A stretch of DNA of 38,930 bases from Oceanisphaera litoralis (GCF_016907015.1 NZ_JAFBBE010000003.1:1-38930); one strand, 5' to 3'; positions 1 to 8,895 are shown, counted from the first letter of the stretch. Notes: generated from the letters alone by a model not told the origin. Translations and numbers: made by a program.

Positions 1-33
1 CCAAGCGATTGGGCATTGGAGAAGTCGGCATGA
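1..33 (+). CDS. C-terminal end of a CDS in the preceding integron cassette (partial)
   Basis: An open frame enters from the left edge, reads PSDWALEKSA and stops at TGA (31-33), three bases before the first attC site. Integron cassette genes normally stop just before or inside their attC, so this is probably the end of the gene in the previous cassette. Ten residues are too few to identify the protein. The frame is inferred from this position alone. Confidence 0.4.
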   Translation, partial: PSDWALEKSA

Positions 34-36
34 ATC

Positions 37-97
37 GCTTAACAAACGCGTCAATTAGGACGCTCGCAAGCTCGCGCCTATTACGCGGGCGTTATGT
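37..97 (+). other. attC recombination site 1 (61 bp)
   Basis: The left core is GCTTAAC (37-43) and the right core is GTTATGT (91-97). Between them lies an imperfect inverted repeat, TAGGACGC against GCGCCTA, with one unpaired A as expected of the folded bottom strand of attC. The two cores do not complement each other. In an array the right core belongs to the next cassette, so this mismatch shows that two unrelated cassettes were joined here. Confidence 0.8.
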
Positions 98-112
98 TTT
101 TAGGAGAGCCCT

Positions 113-385
113 ATGGCCGTTGGTATAAAAGTTGAGGGTTGCAAAGACATAAAAATCATAGACTGTGGTTTTTCTGGACTAGAAACTGGAATTGATGTTT
201 CGGATAGCGATGATATTCATGTTGATGGCGCTGATTTTCAGAATGTAGGTACAGGGTTAAAAGCTAGAAGGGTTAAAGGGCTGAAGGCTTCAAGTTGCAC
301 CGAGACTACGAGCTCAGATTTTCGTCTAACACCGGCAGCCAAAATAGTCAGGTGGTACACAGAATATTTAAATATGAGAGGTTGA
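113..385 (+). CDS. Small beta-helix-like cassette protein (90 aa), unknown function
   Basis: First of two ORFs in cassette 1. The ATG follows an AGGAG ribosome site (102-106) by six bases and lies 15 bases inside the cassette. I do not recognise a family. Residues 8-60 contain about two to three repeats of roughly 21 residues with alternating hydrophobic positions, ending in similar G-hydrophobic-x-V or G-L-K-A turns (GIDV near 26, GLKA near 48, GLKA near 56). This is the pattern of right-handed parallel beta-helix rungs (PbH1). The C-terminal third lacks it and ends WYTEYLNMRG. There is no signal peptide or membrane segment. The next ORF starts three bases after the stop and shares the KDI and GLKA motifs, so the two are probably translated together and possibly related. 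Confidence 0.7.
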   Translation: MAVGIKVEGCKDIKIIDCGFSGLETGIDVSDSDDIHVDGADFQNVGTGLKARRVKGLKASSCTETTSSDFRLTPAAKIVRWYTEYLNMRG

Positions 386-388
386 CAG

Positions 389-628
389 ATGCCAATGTTC
401 GACATAGAAGACTCAAAGGATATAGATCTTGAGAACAATAAGACCTCGAAGGAAACATTAGCCAAAATAAAAAATGTAGAGGGCCTAAAAGCTAAAGGTA
501 ATGAAGCTGGCGTAGAAAAAGAAGTATGCAAAATAGATGAAGATGTAGTGGAATTAAAGCCAAATTTCATGGGGTTTGGTATTAATCTGAGAGCGCTCTG
601 GCGGAAACTTCTAGGTAAGGAAACATAA
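389..628 (+). CDS. Second small beta-helix-like cassette protein (79 aa), unknown function
   Basis: Second ORF of cassette 1, beginning three bases after the upstream stop. A GAGAGG ribosome site (376-381) sits at the end of the first gene, so translational coupling is likely. The N-terminal half has two short stretches like those of its neighbour (SKDIDLENN and NVEGLKAKGNEAG), consistent with a mini beta-helix. The C-terminus changes to a hydrophobic-basic segment, FGINLRALWRKLLGK, possibly an amphipathic helix. The stop lies inside the left core of attC site 2, as is usual for cassette genes. No function can be assigned; a paired complex with the 90-aa protein is only a guess. Confidence 0.65.
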   Translation: MPMFDIEDSKDIDLENNKTSKETLAKIKNVEGLKAKGNEAGVEKEVCKIDEDVVELKPNFMGFGINLRALWRKLLGKET

Positions 629-678
629 CAAATCAATGCAGCCGACCGCTAACGCGTCGGCTGATTGAGGCGTTATGT
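623..678 (+). other. attC recombination site 2 (56 bp)
   Basis: The left core ACATAAC (623-629) and right core GTTATGT (672-678) are exact reverse complements. The inner stem is near perfect: CAGCCGAC pairs with GTCGGCTG, and TCAAT with ATTGA, leaving one unpaired G on the left arm. The left core also complements the first bases of its own cassette (GTTATGT at 91), as expected if cassette 1 circularised and integrated as a unit. Confidence 0.9.
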
Positions 679-693
679 TCCAAGGAGGTCAGT

Positions 694-1323
694 TTGCGAT
701 CACCTCAATCCGTGAAGGCGCTTGAAGAACTCGGCCGAGTGCGGTTGTCCGATTCTTTTTTCATGAGAGATTTTTTGTACTCGGAAATCTCTCAAATTGA
801 GCGCATCCCAAATATTCCAGAGTATCCTGATATTGCAATTGAGGCGGGCCGTGGCCTGTGCCAAGAAGTCCTTGAGCCAATCCAAGCGGCTTTAGGTCGC
901 GTTTCAATCAGATCTGGATACCGCTCACCGGCCGTGAACGCAAAAGGGGCCGAAAACAAAAATCAATATAACTGCTCCAGCAACGAGTCGAACTATGCCC
1001 ACCATATTTGGGATTATCGTGATAAGAACGGCGAGATTGGAGCAACTGCTTGTATTGTTGTTAATTCGTTTGTTGACTACTACGAAAAGACTGAGGATTG
1101 GCAGGCGCTAGCGTGGTGGATTCATGACAATGTCCCTGGATACTCGTCACTATACTTCTTTCCCAAGCTTGCGGCGGTAAACATTCGCTGGAGTCCCACG
1201 CCTGAGAAATGGATAAAAAGCTACGTTCCGCCGAAAGGAACTCTGACAAAGCCTGGAGAGGAAAGCCACAATGGTAGTCATGAGACGCTATATAGAGAGT
1301 TTCTGCGTAGCATCGAAACATAA
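694..1323 (+). CDS. Divergent M15-peptidase-like cassette protein (209 aa)
   Basis: Only gene of cassette 2. The start is a TTG placed five bases after a strong AAGGAGG (682-688). The N-terminal half resembles Peptidase_M15_3 (D-Ala-D-Ala carboxypeptidase-like fold): a FxMRDFLYSE opening, then LGRVSIRSGYRSPAVN (68-82), then a candidate metal-binding His pair at 103-104. In the family the next motif is HxxGxAxD. Here the equivalent stretch is GATACIVV, so the zinc-ligand Asp appears to be Cys120, and I see no convincing third His ligand. The protein may therefore be inactive as a peptidase or bind metal differently. It has no signal peptide, which also argues against a cell-wall role. The stop falls inside attC site 3. 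Confidence 0.7.
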   Translation: MRSPQSVKALEELGRVRLSDSFFMRDFLYSEISQIERIPNIPEYPDIAIEAGRGLCQEVLEPIQAALGRVSIRSGYRSPAVNAKGAENKNQYNCSSNESNYAHHIWDYRDKNGEIGATACIVVNSFVDYYEKTEDWQALAWWIHDNVPGYSSLYFFPKLAAVNIRWSPTPEKWIKSYVPPKGTLTKPGEESHNGSHETLYREFLRSIET

Positions 1324-1401
1324 CCAGTGCAGGCACGGCGACGCCTACTACATTGCGCCTTCGGCTCCATTTCGTAGGCGCGCATGCTGCAAGCGTTATA
1401 T
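1318..1401 (+). other. attC recombination site 3 (84 bp)
   Basis: The left core ACATAAC (1318-1324) complements the start of cassette 2 (GTTATGT at 672). The right core is GTTATAT (1395-1401). The inner arms GCGCCTACGAAA-like and GACGCCTAC/GTAGGCGC fold into a long hairpin with a GCGCCTTCGGC-type tip. Confidence 0.85.
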
Positions 1402-1421
1402 TACAAATGGAGAGTTGTGTA

Positions 1422-1772
1422 ATGTTGTACAAAGGTAGTTGTCATTGCGGTTCGGTAGAGTTCCAATTTTCAGGCAATGAAATTGTTAGTGGTTTGCGTT
1501 GTAATTGTTCCCTTTGTGAGAAGAAAGGCGCAATCATGACCGAATATGCTGTAGAGTCAGACAATATTACAATATCAAACCATTCAGACTCTTTGGCAAC
1601 TTACGAATTTGGTAGCAAAATAGCTAAGCATTATTTTTGTAATAAGTGCGGTATTTATACTTTTCATCAAACTAAGGTTAAGCCTGGTTGTTATCGTATA
1701 AACATAGGCTGTATAAACGGTCTTGACTCGACAAATATGCCGTTTAAAATCCATGATGATGCTTCGGTGTAA
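1422..1772 (+). CDS. GFA/CENP-V family zinc-binding protein (116 aa)
   Basis: Only gene of cassette 3. I chose the ATG at 1422 because a TGGAGAG ribosome site (1408-1413) precedes it and the protein then starts MLYKGSCHCGSVEF, the usual GFA start. An in-frame ATG at 1407 has no ribosome site. The zinc-ligand motifs of the family are present: CHCG at residues 7-10, CNCSLC near 27-32 and FCNKCG near 73-78. The fold is shared by glutathione-dependent formaldehyde-activating enzymes and CENP-V; many bacterial members have no proven substrate. At 116 residues it is shorter than classical Gfa (about 190), which is normal for the single-domain group common in integron cassettes. Base composition is AT-richer than the core genes. 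Confidence 0.85.
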   Translation: MLYKGSCHCGSVEFQFSGNEIVSGLRCNCSLCEKKGAIMTEYAVESDNITISNHSDSLATYEFGSKIAKHYFCNKCGIYTFHQTKVKPGCYRINIGCINGLDSTNMPFKIHDDASV

Positions 1773-1777
1773 CTTCA

Positions 1778-1876
1778 TTATAACAAGTCACTAAAAAGGA
1801 TAAATAACAGTTGGTTTTTGCTCCTTCGTCGCTTATTTTAACCAGCTATTATTTTCCTCTTGGTGAGGCGTTAAGC
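1778..1876 (+). other. attC recombination site 4 (99 bp)
   Basis: The left core is TTATAAC (1778-1784), one base off the complement of the cassette 3 start. The right core is GTTAAGC (1870-1876). Outer arms CACTAAAAAGGA and TCCTCTTGGTG pair with unpaired bases. A long inner hairpin pairs AAATAAcAGTTGGTT with AACCAGCTATTATTT around a short GC-rich tip. Confidence 0.85.
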
Positions 1877-1903
1877 GGTAATCGAACAACGAGGTTCTGA
1901 TCT

Positions 1904-2866
1904 TTGAAACGAGATAAACTGGAAAAATATCAAGTATTTTTTTATCTGGCTGGAATCCTTTTGGGGTTGTTGGTCGGGGTAAAGTTTTCTGAGCAATCGC
2001 GGATTTTAGAATGGGCTTTGTGGCCCTTGCTAGGCATGCTCCTGTATACGACTTTTACTCAGATCCCTCTGGCGCATCTGCGAGAAGCATTCTCTGATTC
2101 CCGCTTTATGTTGGCAGCGGTGATTGTAAATTTCGTTGTTCTTCCGCTGATTGTGTGGGGTTTAATGTCCGTTGGCCCCAACTTACCTGCCGTCAAGTTG
2201 GGCATCCTCTTGGTGTTGTTGGTTCCGTGTACTGACTGGTTTATCACCTTCACACACTTGGGTGGAGGGGATACAAAACGGGCCATTGCCTTTTCGCCTG
2301 TTAGTCTTTTGCTTCAGCTAATCCTCCTGCCGATTTATATATGGCTTTTTCTTGGCTCGGAAATAACAACCAGCGTGATGCAGCGAGAGTTAATTCTGGC
2401 CTTCTTCGGACTTATCGTCCTCCCCCTGTTAGCGGCATTTGTAACCGAAAAATGGGCTGAAAAACGAGAAGGCAGAGAAACTATTTTGAATGCGTTTGCC
2501 TGGTTGCCCGTTCCACTGCTAGCGTTGGTTGTGTTTTCTATAGCGGCGGCGCAAGTCAATGTGGTCATTGATTCATTGGGCATACTACCAAGCTTGCTTG
2601 CAGTGTTTTTTGCATTTCTTATGATATCTGGGTTTTTATCTGTAGTGCTTTCAAAAATATTTTCATTGCCGACAAATCAAGGCAGAGCTCTTGCTTTCAG
2701 TTTAGGTAGCAGAAATTCATTTGTGGTTCTTCCCCTTGCGCTCTCTCTGTCTTCATCTTTTGATCTTGCGGTTGTAGTTATTGTATTTCAGTCATTGGTT
2801 GAGTTGTTTGGGATGGCCGCTTACATATGGTGGGTTCCAAAACAATTATTTCGTTCAGCTACATGA
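1904..2866 (+). CDS. ACR3/bile acid:sodium symporter-type transporter (arsenic-resistance-like, 320 aa)
   Basis: Only gene of cassette 4. The start is TTG, nine bases after GAGG (1891-1894). The protein has about ten hydrophobic segments, as expected for the BASS/ACR3 fold. Around residues 106-128 it carries VPCTDWFITFTHLGGGD, matching the conserved Cys-containing motif of ACR3 arsenite exporters. The C-terminal FQSLVELFGM matches the conserved Gln/Glu helix of that family. ACR3 proteins export arsenite or antimonite through the inner membrane. Some relatives are annotated only as bile acid:sodium symporters, and no arsR or arsC is nearby, so the substrate is unproven. The length is normal. 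A resistance-type transporter is a typical integron cargo. Confidence 0.8.
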   Translation: MKRDKLEKYQVFFYLAGILLGLLVGVKFSEQSRILEWALWPLLGMLLYTTFTQIPLAHLREAFSDSRFMLAAVIVNFVVLPLIVWGLMSVGPNLPAVKLGILLVLLVPCTDWFITFTHLGGGDTKRAIAFSPVSLLLQLILLPIYIWLFLGSEITTSVMQRELILAFFGLIVLPLLAAFVTEKWAEKREGRETILNAFAWLPVPLLALVVFSIAAAQVNVVIDSLGILPSLLAVFFAFLMISGFLSVVLSKIFSLPTNQGRALAFSLGSRNSFVVLPLALSLSSSFDLAVVVIVFQSLVELFGMAAYIWWVPKQLFRSAT

Positions 2867-2876
2867 GTGCGGTGGC

Positions 2877-2960
2877 GCTTAACAAAGCCAAGCACAACGA
2901 CAGCTTGTCCGTTGCGGCTTCGCCTTCACTATAAAGCTGCGCGTGTTGGCGGCGTTGCGA
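2877..2960 (+). other. attC recombination site 5, last of the array (about 84 bp)
   Basis: The left core GCTTAAC (2877-2883) complements the cassette 4 start. GCCAAgCAC pairs with GTGTTGGC leaving one unpaired G, and inside it CAGCTT pairs with AAGCTG. The right core reads GTTGCGA (2954-2960), a poor match to GTTRRRY. No further attC follows, so this is the right end of the array. Confidence 0.8.
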
Positions 2961-3007
2961 TGAGTTGATACGCCTCTGCGCCGCTGGCCATTTCTCCTAT
3001 GCGTGGC

Positions 3008-3463
3008 TCAGCGCTCGAGGGCCGAGATGAGCTGATTCAGGCTGGTGGCGAGGGACTCCGTTTCTGCCATCGAGAAGGACACGTTCCGCCGGAAAGCTTC
3101 GGCAATCCGACGCGCAGGCGCGTGCAGAGCGCGCCCTGCGTCCGTAAGGGAGATCAACACCCGTCGCTCATCGGCTTCATCGCGCCGCCGCACCACGAAC
3201 CCGCCAATTTCCAGGCGCTTGAGAAGCGGCGTCAGGGTGCCGCTGTCAAGGTGGAGCCGTTCACCGATAGCGCCGACGGTCTGTGGCTCGGATTGCCACA
3301 GCACCAGCATCACCAGGTACTGCGGGAACGTGAGTCCGAGTTCGGCCAGCAGCGGCCGGTATTGGCGGGTGACGAGGTTCGATGCGGCATAGAGACCGAA
3401 ACACACCTGCCGGTCGAGCGACATCAGGTCGTCAAATGCAGGGGGGGTGTTATTTTCTGACAT
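3008..3463 (-). CDS. MarR-family transcriptional regulator, OhrR type (151 aa)
   Basis: Winged-helix dimeric repressor. Residues 17-55 ([12 protein letters not shown] through [11 protein letters not shown]) match OhrR closely, including Cys21 at the position of the peroxide-reactive cysteine of OhrR. The wing and recognition helix are seen at [26 protein letters not shown]. OhrR-type proteins release DNA when this Cys is oxidised by organic hydroperoxides or bleach. The gene lies 31 bases downstream of an MDR dehydrogenase on the same strand, so the two form one operon, and the palindrome at 4576-4604 is the obvious operator. No ohr gene is present, so here the regulator probably controls the dehydrogenase and itself. 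Its substrate response is inferred from the family. Confidence 0.85.
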   Translation of the reverse strand: MSENNTPPAFDDLMSLDRQVCFGLYAASNLVTRQYRPLLAELGLTFPQYLVMLVLWQSEPQTVGAIGERLHLDSGTLTPLLKRLEIGGFVVRRRDEADERRVLISLTDAGRALHAPARRIAEAFRRNVSFSMAETESLATSLNQLISALER

Positions 3464-3494
3464 CTTGATTCTCGGTCCGGAAAGTCGGCGGCAA

Positions 3495-4511
3495 CTATTG
3501 CGTCAGCTCGATCACGACCTTGCCGAAATGCGCTCCCGACTCAAGGTAGCGGTAGGCTTCCTTCGCCTCGGCAAACGGGAACACGCGATCGACCACCGGC
3601 TTGATGCCGGCTCCCGCAACGAGCTTCACTGTCTGCTCAAGCATGGCGCGGCTGCCGACGTAGATGCCAACCATGCGCCTGGCACTGAGCGCCAGGGAGA
3701 ACGGATTGACCTCACCACCGAAGCCGCTAACGCCCCCGATGACGGCGATGCTCCCGCCCACGGCCGTGGACGCGACAGAGCGGGTGATGGTTCCCTGGCC
3801 GCCTACTTCCAGTACCACGTCAACTCCCTCGCCGCCGGTCAGACGCAGCACCTCGTCTTGCCACTCGGGGGTCGTACGATAATTGATCGTCTCATCCGCA
3901 CCCAGGGCACGGGCTTGCACCAGTTTTTCATCGCTGGACGAGGTGATGATCGCTCGCAAACCTGCGGCCTTTGCCATCTGCAGGCCCAGGATCGAAACAC
4001 CGCCGGTGCCAAGCAGGAGAACGGTATCGCCAGGCCACACATCGGATGACTCGAAGATGGCATTCCATGCGGTGACACCCGCGCAGGGGAGCGTGGACGC
4101 CTCGACATAGCTCAGCTGGTCCGGGATCTTCACCAGAGTTTCCTCGTGCAGTGTGACTTCCTCGGCAAGCATGCCGTCGACGTCACCACCGAGTGCGCTC
4201 CGCACCTTGGCTTGGGCGGGCCTGCCTTCGAACCAGTCGGGAAAGAAGGATGCCGCCACCCGGTCGCCAGGTTGTACTCGGCTGACCATCGAGCCGACCG
4301 CAATCACGTCTCCCGCCCCATCGGAACAGGGAATGACCGGAATGTCTATCTTCACCGGGTACGCGCCGTTGGCGACCATCAGATCGCGATAGTTCAACGA
4401 TACGGCTCTCACCTTTACGCGTACTTCGTAAGGTTCGAGAGGGCGCTCGACAATGTCTTCCAGCCGCAGTCCGTCGATCTTCCCGCCATGCGAGATCCGA
4501 TAAGCCTTCAT
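3495..4511 (-). CDS. Zinc-free MDR-family NAD(P)-dependent alcohol dehydrogenase/quinone reductase (338 aa)
   Basis: Medium-chain dehydrogenase/reductase. A GroES-like N-terminal domain (about 1-130) contains LNYRDLMVANGAYP and PGDRVA. The Rossmann domain follows with a GTGGVSILGLQMAK dinucleotide-binding loop near 170 and an SSSDEKLVQARALGADETINY segment typical of the family. The catalytic zinc motif GHE and the structural Cys cluster are absent, so it is of the zinc-independent quinone oxidoreductase/enoyl reductase branch; the substrate cannot be told. I chose the ATG at 4511 because AAGGAG sits five bases before it. An in-frame GTG at 4517 abuts the same ribosome site. It is first in an operon with the MarR regulator. 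Confidence 0.85.
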   Translation of the reverse strand: MKAYRISHGGKIDGLRLEDIVERPLEPYEVRVKVRAVSLNYRDLMVANGAYPVKIDIPVIPCSDGAGDVIAVGSMVSRVQPGDRVAASFFPDWFEGRPAQAKVRSALGGDVDGMLAEEVTLHEETLVKIPDQLSYVEASTLPCAGVTAWNAIFESSDVWPGDTVLLLGTGGVSILGLQMAKAAGLRAIITSSSDEKLVQARALGADETINYRTTPEWQDEVLRLTGGEGVDVVLEVGGQGTITRSVASTAVGGSIAVIGGVSGFGGEVNPFSLALSARRMVGIYVGSRAMLEQTVKLVAGAGIKPVVDRVFPFAEAKEAYRYLESGAHFGKVVIELTQ

Positions 4512-4575
4512 GGTCACTCCTTAAAGTTGCCAGTCAACGCGCGCTCCATCCACAAGCGGGGGCGCTTCGTGGTCT

Positions 4576-4606
4576 GATTGTACGCAAATATATTGCGCAC
4601 AATCAA
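4576..4606 (-). promoter_or_regulatory. Promoter with overlapping 29-bp palindromic operator for the dehydrogenase-marR operon
   Basis: GATTGTACGCAA (4576-4587) and TTGCGCACAATC (4593-4604) form a 12-bp inverted repeat with one mismatch around ATATA. On the minus strand TTGATT (4606-4601) and TACAAT (4582-4577) form a -35/-10 pair with an 18-bp spacer, so the palindrome covers the whole core promoter. This is how MarR/OhrR repressors usually act. Binding by the adjacent regulator is inferred. Confidence 0.7.
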
Positions 4607-4625
4607 ATTGGGTCTCAAGTGCTCG

Positions 4626-4741
4626 AACAATCCCACCATCGAGGTCCATCCGGACAGCCCCCGTGCCACCCCCGAGCAATGCAATGCCGCCCAGGTGGCT
4701 GCCGTGTGTGCGGGCATCGACTACGCGCTGGTGCACCGGTA
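4626..4741 (+). pseudogene. 3' remnant of an unidentified gene
   Basis: An open frame of 38 codons reads NNPTIEVHPDSPRATPEQ and ends AGIDYALVHR before TAG (4739-4741). It has the codon use and composition of a real protein terminus but no start or ribosome site, and upstream it runs into the promoter of the minus-strand dehydrogenase. It looks like the last part of a gene cut off when the dehydrogenase-marR segment arrived. I do not recognise the family. Confidence 0.35.
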
Positions 4742-4892
4742 GGGCCGGGAAAGCGTGGCTCTTGTATTTTACATAAAGTTTGCCTTCACGAAGTTGATTG
4801 TAACTGTTCGTGAGCTGCGTTCCGTCGTTTGGTGTTGGCTGATGATGTTGAGCGGTATCTTCGGGTTTGTATTGTTTGTGAGAGATCGCAAA

Positions 4893-4919
4893 TGGATTCC
4901 CGCCTTCGCGAGAATGACA
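4893..4919. repeat. REP-like arm, single copy, in the his-distal intergenic region
   Basis: TGGATTCCCGCCTTCGCG followed by AGAATGACA matches the right arm of the repeats at 14381-14408 and 16153-16180 with few differences. Inverted GCGAGAATGGCGGGAA-like sequence follows at about 4928-4946. The rest of the 4742-4975 gap shows no convincing gene. Confidence 0.6.
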
Positions 4920-4975
4920 AAGGAAGGGTCGCGAGAATGGCGGGAAAGAGTTGCCGGCTTCTGGAGGGTAAAGAA

Positions 4976-4997
4976 AAGGCGGGCTTTTGCCCGCCTT
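4976..4997 (-). terminator. Rho-independent terminator of the his operon
   Basis: AAGGCGGGC (4976-4984) and GCCCGCCTT (4989-4997) form a perfect 9-bp stem with a four-base loop. On the minus strand the stem is followed by TTTCTTT. It lies seven bases after the hisIE stop. Confidence 0.9.
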
Positions 4998-5003
4998 GTG
5001 CGT

Positions 5004-5634
5004 TTATTTGCTGTGTCGTTCCTGCAGCTTGGCGACCACGTCGCTCAGTTGCAGGCCTTCCTGCTGCAGCAGCACCGTCAGGTGATAGAGCAGATCGGCG
5101 GACTCGCACACCAGCTCGTCGTGATCGTGCACCGTGGCGGCGAGGGCGGTTTCTACCCCTTCTTCACCCACCTTCTGGGCGATGCGCTTGGTGCCGCTGG
5201 CGTACAGGCTGGCGGTGTAGCTGGACTTGGGGTCGGCGCCCTTGCGGCTGGCGATCACCTGCTCCAGCTCGGCGATAAAGGTCAGGTCGGGCACCTGTTG
5301 TTCGTTGAAGCAGGACACATTGCCCAGGTGGCAGGTGGGGCCCACGGGATCGACCATCACCAATAAAGTGTCGTTGTCGCAGTCGGTGCTGATGTCTTTC
5401 AGTTGCAGCACGTGGCCGGAGCTTTCGCCCTTGGTCCACAGTCGGTTCTTGGTGCGGCTGAAAAAGGTGACCTGGCGGGTGTCCAGGGTCTTGGCCAGGG
5501 CGTCCTTGTTCATGTAGCCCAGCATCAGTACCCGGCCGCTGTGGCAGTCCTGCACCACGGCGGGCATGAGGCCGTCTACCTTGTCCCAGTCCAGCTGGTC
5601 GGCATCGAATGTTTTATTATCAACGCGGTTGGCA

Positions 5635-5642
<8 letters not shown>
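5004..5642 (-). CDS. hisI: Bifunctional phosphoribosyl-AMP cyclohydrolase/phosphoribosyl-ATP pyrophosphatase
   Basis: Fused HisI-HisE (hisIE), 212 aa, catalysing steps 2 and 3 of histidine synthesis: pyrophosphate removal from PR-ATP and ring opening of PR-AMP. The N-terminal cyclohydrolase domain (about 1-115) shows [22 protein letters not shown] and the metal-binding Cys/Asp stretch from DCDNDTLL to [11 protein letters not shown]. The C-terminal pyrophosphatase domain (about 120-212) is an all-alpha MazG-like unit with [13 protein letters not shown]. The fusion is usual in enteric and related bacteria. It is the last gene of the operon, its start overlaps the hisF stop by eight bases, and a terminator follows. 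Confidence 0.97.
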
Positions 5643-7247
<1,605 letters not shown>

Positions 7248-7809
7248 GCGGCACCGGAGCGCTCCGGGTGGAATTGCACGCCAAAGAAATTGGCCTGGCC
7301 GATGGCGGCGCTGAAGGTCTGGCCATGCTGGCTCGATGCCAGGGTGTATTCGCCCACCGGCACCGCGTAGGAATGCACGAAGTAGAAGAAGCTGCCTTCG
7401 GGAATGTCCTTGAACAGCGGGTGACCGGGCATGGGGGTGATTTGGTTCCAGCCCATGTGTGGCAGGCGAATACCGTCGCTGCTTGCCATGTGGGTGCAGT
7501 CGGCCTCGATTTTACCGAGGCAGTCGACGTCTCCTTCTTCGGAGCGGCTCACCAGCATCTGCATACCGAGGCAGATGCCCAGCACCGGCTGCTGCAGCCG
7601 GTTGATGAGTTCAATCAGGTTGCGCTCTTTCAGGTTTTTCATGGCCTCGCGGGCGGTGCCCACGCCGGGCAGCAGCAGCTTGTCGGCGGCCAGCACCACC
7701 TCCGGATCCTTGCTGACGGTGACGTCATAGCCCAGGCGCTCTATGGCGTAGCGCACCGACGACAGGTTGGCGCAACCGGTATCGATAATCACGACGTTAA
7801 CAGAGTGGC

Positions 7810-8895
7810 TCACAATACCCCCTTGCTGGAGGGCAGTTCATTGCCTTCCACCTTGATGGCCTGACGCAGGGCGCGGCCGAAGCCCTTGAACACGCTTTCC
7901 ACCATGTGGTGGGTGTTGTCGCCGGTGACCTTGAGGTGAATATTGGCGGCCAGGCCGTCGCTCAGGCTGCGGAAGAAGTGGGGTACCATTTCCACCGACA
8001 TATCGCCGACCTTGTCTTGCCGGAAGTCACCGTCGAACTTCATGTAGGGGCGACCGGACAAGTCCAGGGTCACGGCGGCTTCGCATTCGTCCATCGGCAG
8101 CACAAAACCGAAGCGGCCGATGCCGCGCTTGTTGCCAAGCGCCTTGCGCAGTGCTTCGCCCAATGCCAGTGCCGTGTCTTCCACCGTGTGGTGATCGTCT
8201 ATGTGCAGATCGCCATCCACCGCCACCGTCAGCTGAAATCCGCCGTGGGTGGCAATCTGATCCAGCATGTGATCGAAGAAGTGCAGCCCGGTGTTAATCC
8301 GGTTGCCGCCCTGGGTGTCCAGGTCAAGCGCGATGCGAATGTCGGTTTCCTTGGTGGTGCGGGTCACCTCGGCGGTACGGCCCCGACTCAGCAGCCGCGC
8401 CACTATCTGGGGCCAGCCGAGCTTCTCCTGGTTTACATCACCGTGACCGTAGTGCAGACCGGGCAGTCCCATGTTGTCGGCCAGGTCCATGTCGGTCTGG
8501 CGATCGCCGATCACCCAGGAGTCGGTAAAGTCGATGCGACCGGCCTGCAGGTAATCTTTCACCAGGCCCAGACGCGGCTTGCGGCAGGCGCAGTCGTCGT
8601 GCTGGAAGTGGGGGCAGATCAGCACGTCCTGGAAGTTCACGCCCTGGGAGCCGAGGATCTGCATCATCAGCTTGTGGGGGGCGTCAAAGTCGGCCTGCGG
8701 AAAGCTGTCGGTACCCAGGCCGTCCTGATTGGTGACCATCACCAGTTTGTAGCCTGCGTCCTGCAGCTTGAGCAGGGCCGGGATCACGCCGGGCAGAAAG
8801 GCCAGCTTGTCGAGCCGGTCCAGTTGTTTGTCTACCGCCGGCTCTTCTACCATGGTGCCGTCGCGATCGATAAATAAGATGCGTTCCTTAGTCAC
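7810..8895 (-). CDS. hisB: Bifunctional histidinol-phosphatase/imidazoleglycerol-phosphate dehydratase
   Basis: HisB, 361 aa, of the fused gammaproteobacterial type. The N-terminal HAD phosphatase domain (about 1-165) begins [12 protein letters not shown] with the nucleophile and acid Asp pair, and has a Cys/His zinc loop ([14 protein letters not shown]). The C-terminal dehydratase domain (about 170-361) carries [14 protein letters not shown] and [14 protein letters not shown], whose His and Glu bind the two manganese ions. It performs steps 7 and 9 of the pathway. It abuts hisC with no gap and overlaps hisH by four bases. Confidence 0.97.
   Translation of the reverse strand: MTKERILFIDRDGTMVEEPAVDKQLDRLDKLAFLPGVIPALLKLQDAGYKLVMVTNQDGLGTDSFPQADFDAPHKLMMQILGSQGVNFQDVLICPHFQHDDCACRKPRLGLVKDYLQAGRIDFTDSWVIGDRQTDMDLADNMGLPGLHYGHGDVNQEKLGWPQIVARLLSRGRTAEVTRTTKETDIRIALDLDTQGGNRINTGLHFFDHMLDQIATHGGFQLTVAVDGDLHIDDHHTVEDTALALGEALRKALGNKRGIGRFGFVLPMDECEAAVTLDLSGRPYMKFDGDFRQDKVGDMSVEMVPHFFRSLSDGLAANIHLKVTGDNTHHMVESVFKGFGRALRQAIKVEGNELPSSKGVL

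Noticed and set aside
238-636. 132-codon open frame on the minus strand across cassette 1
   Set aside because: It overlaps both plus-strand ORFs that have proper ribosome sites and runs through the attC core; its composition is that of antisense sequence.
4786-4813. TCACGAA/TTCGTGA inverted repeat in the gap before hisIE
   Set aside because: Short arms with a 14-base gap and no adjacent gene start; could be chance.
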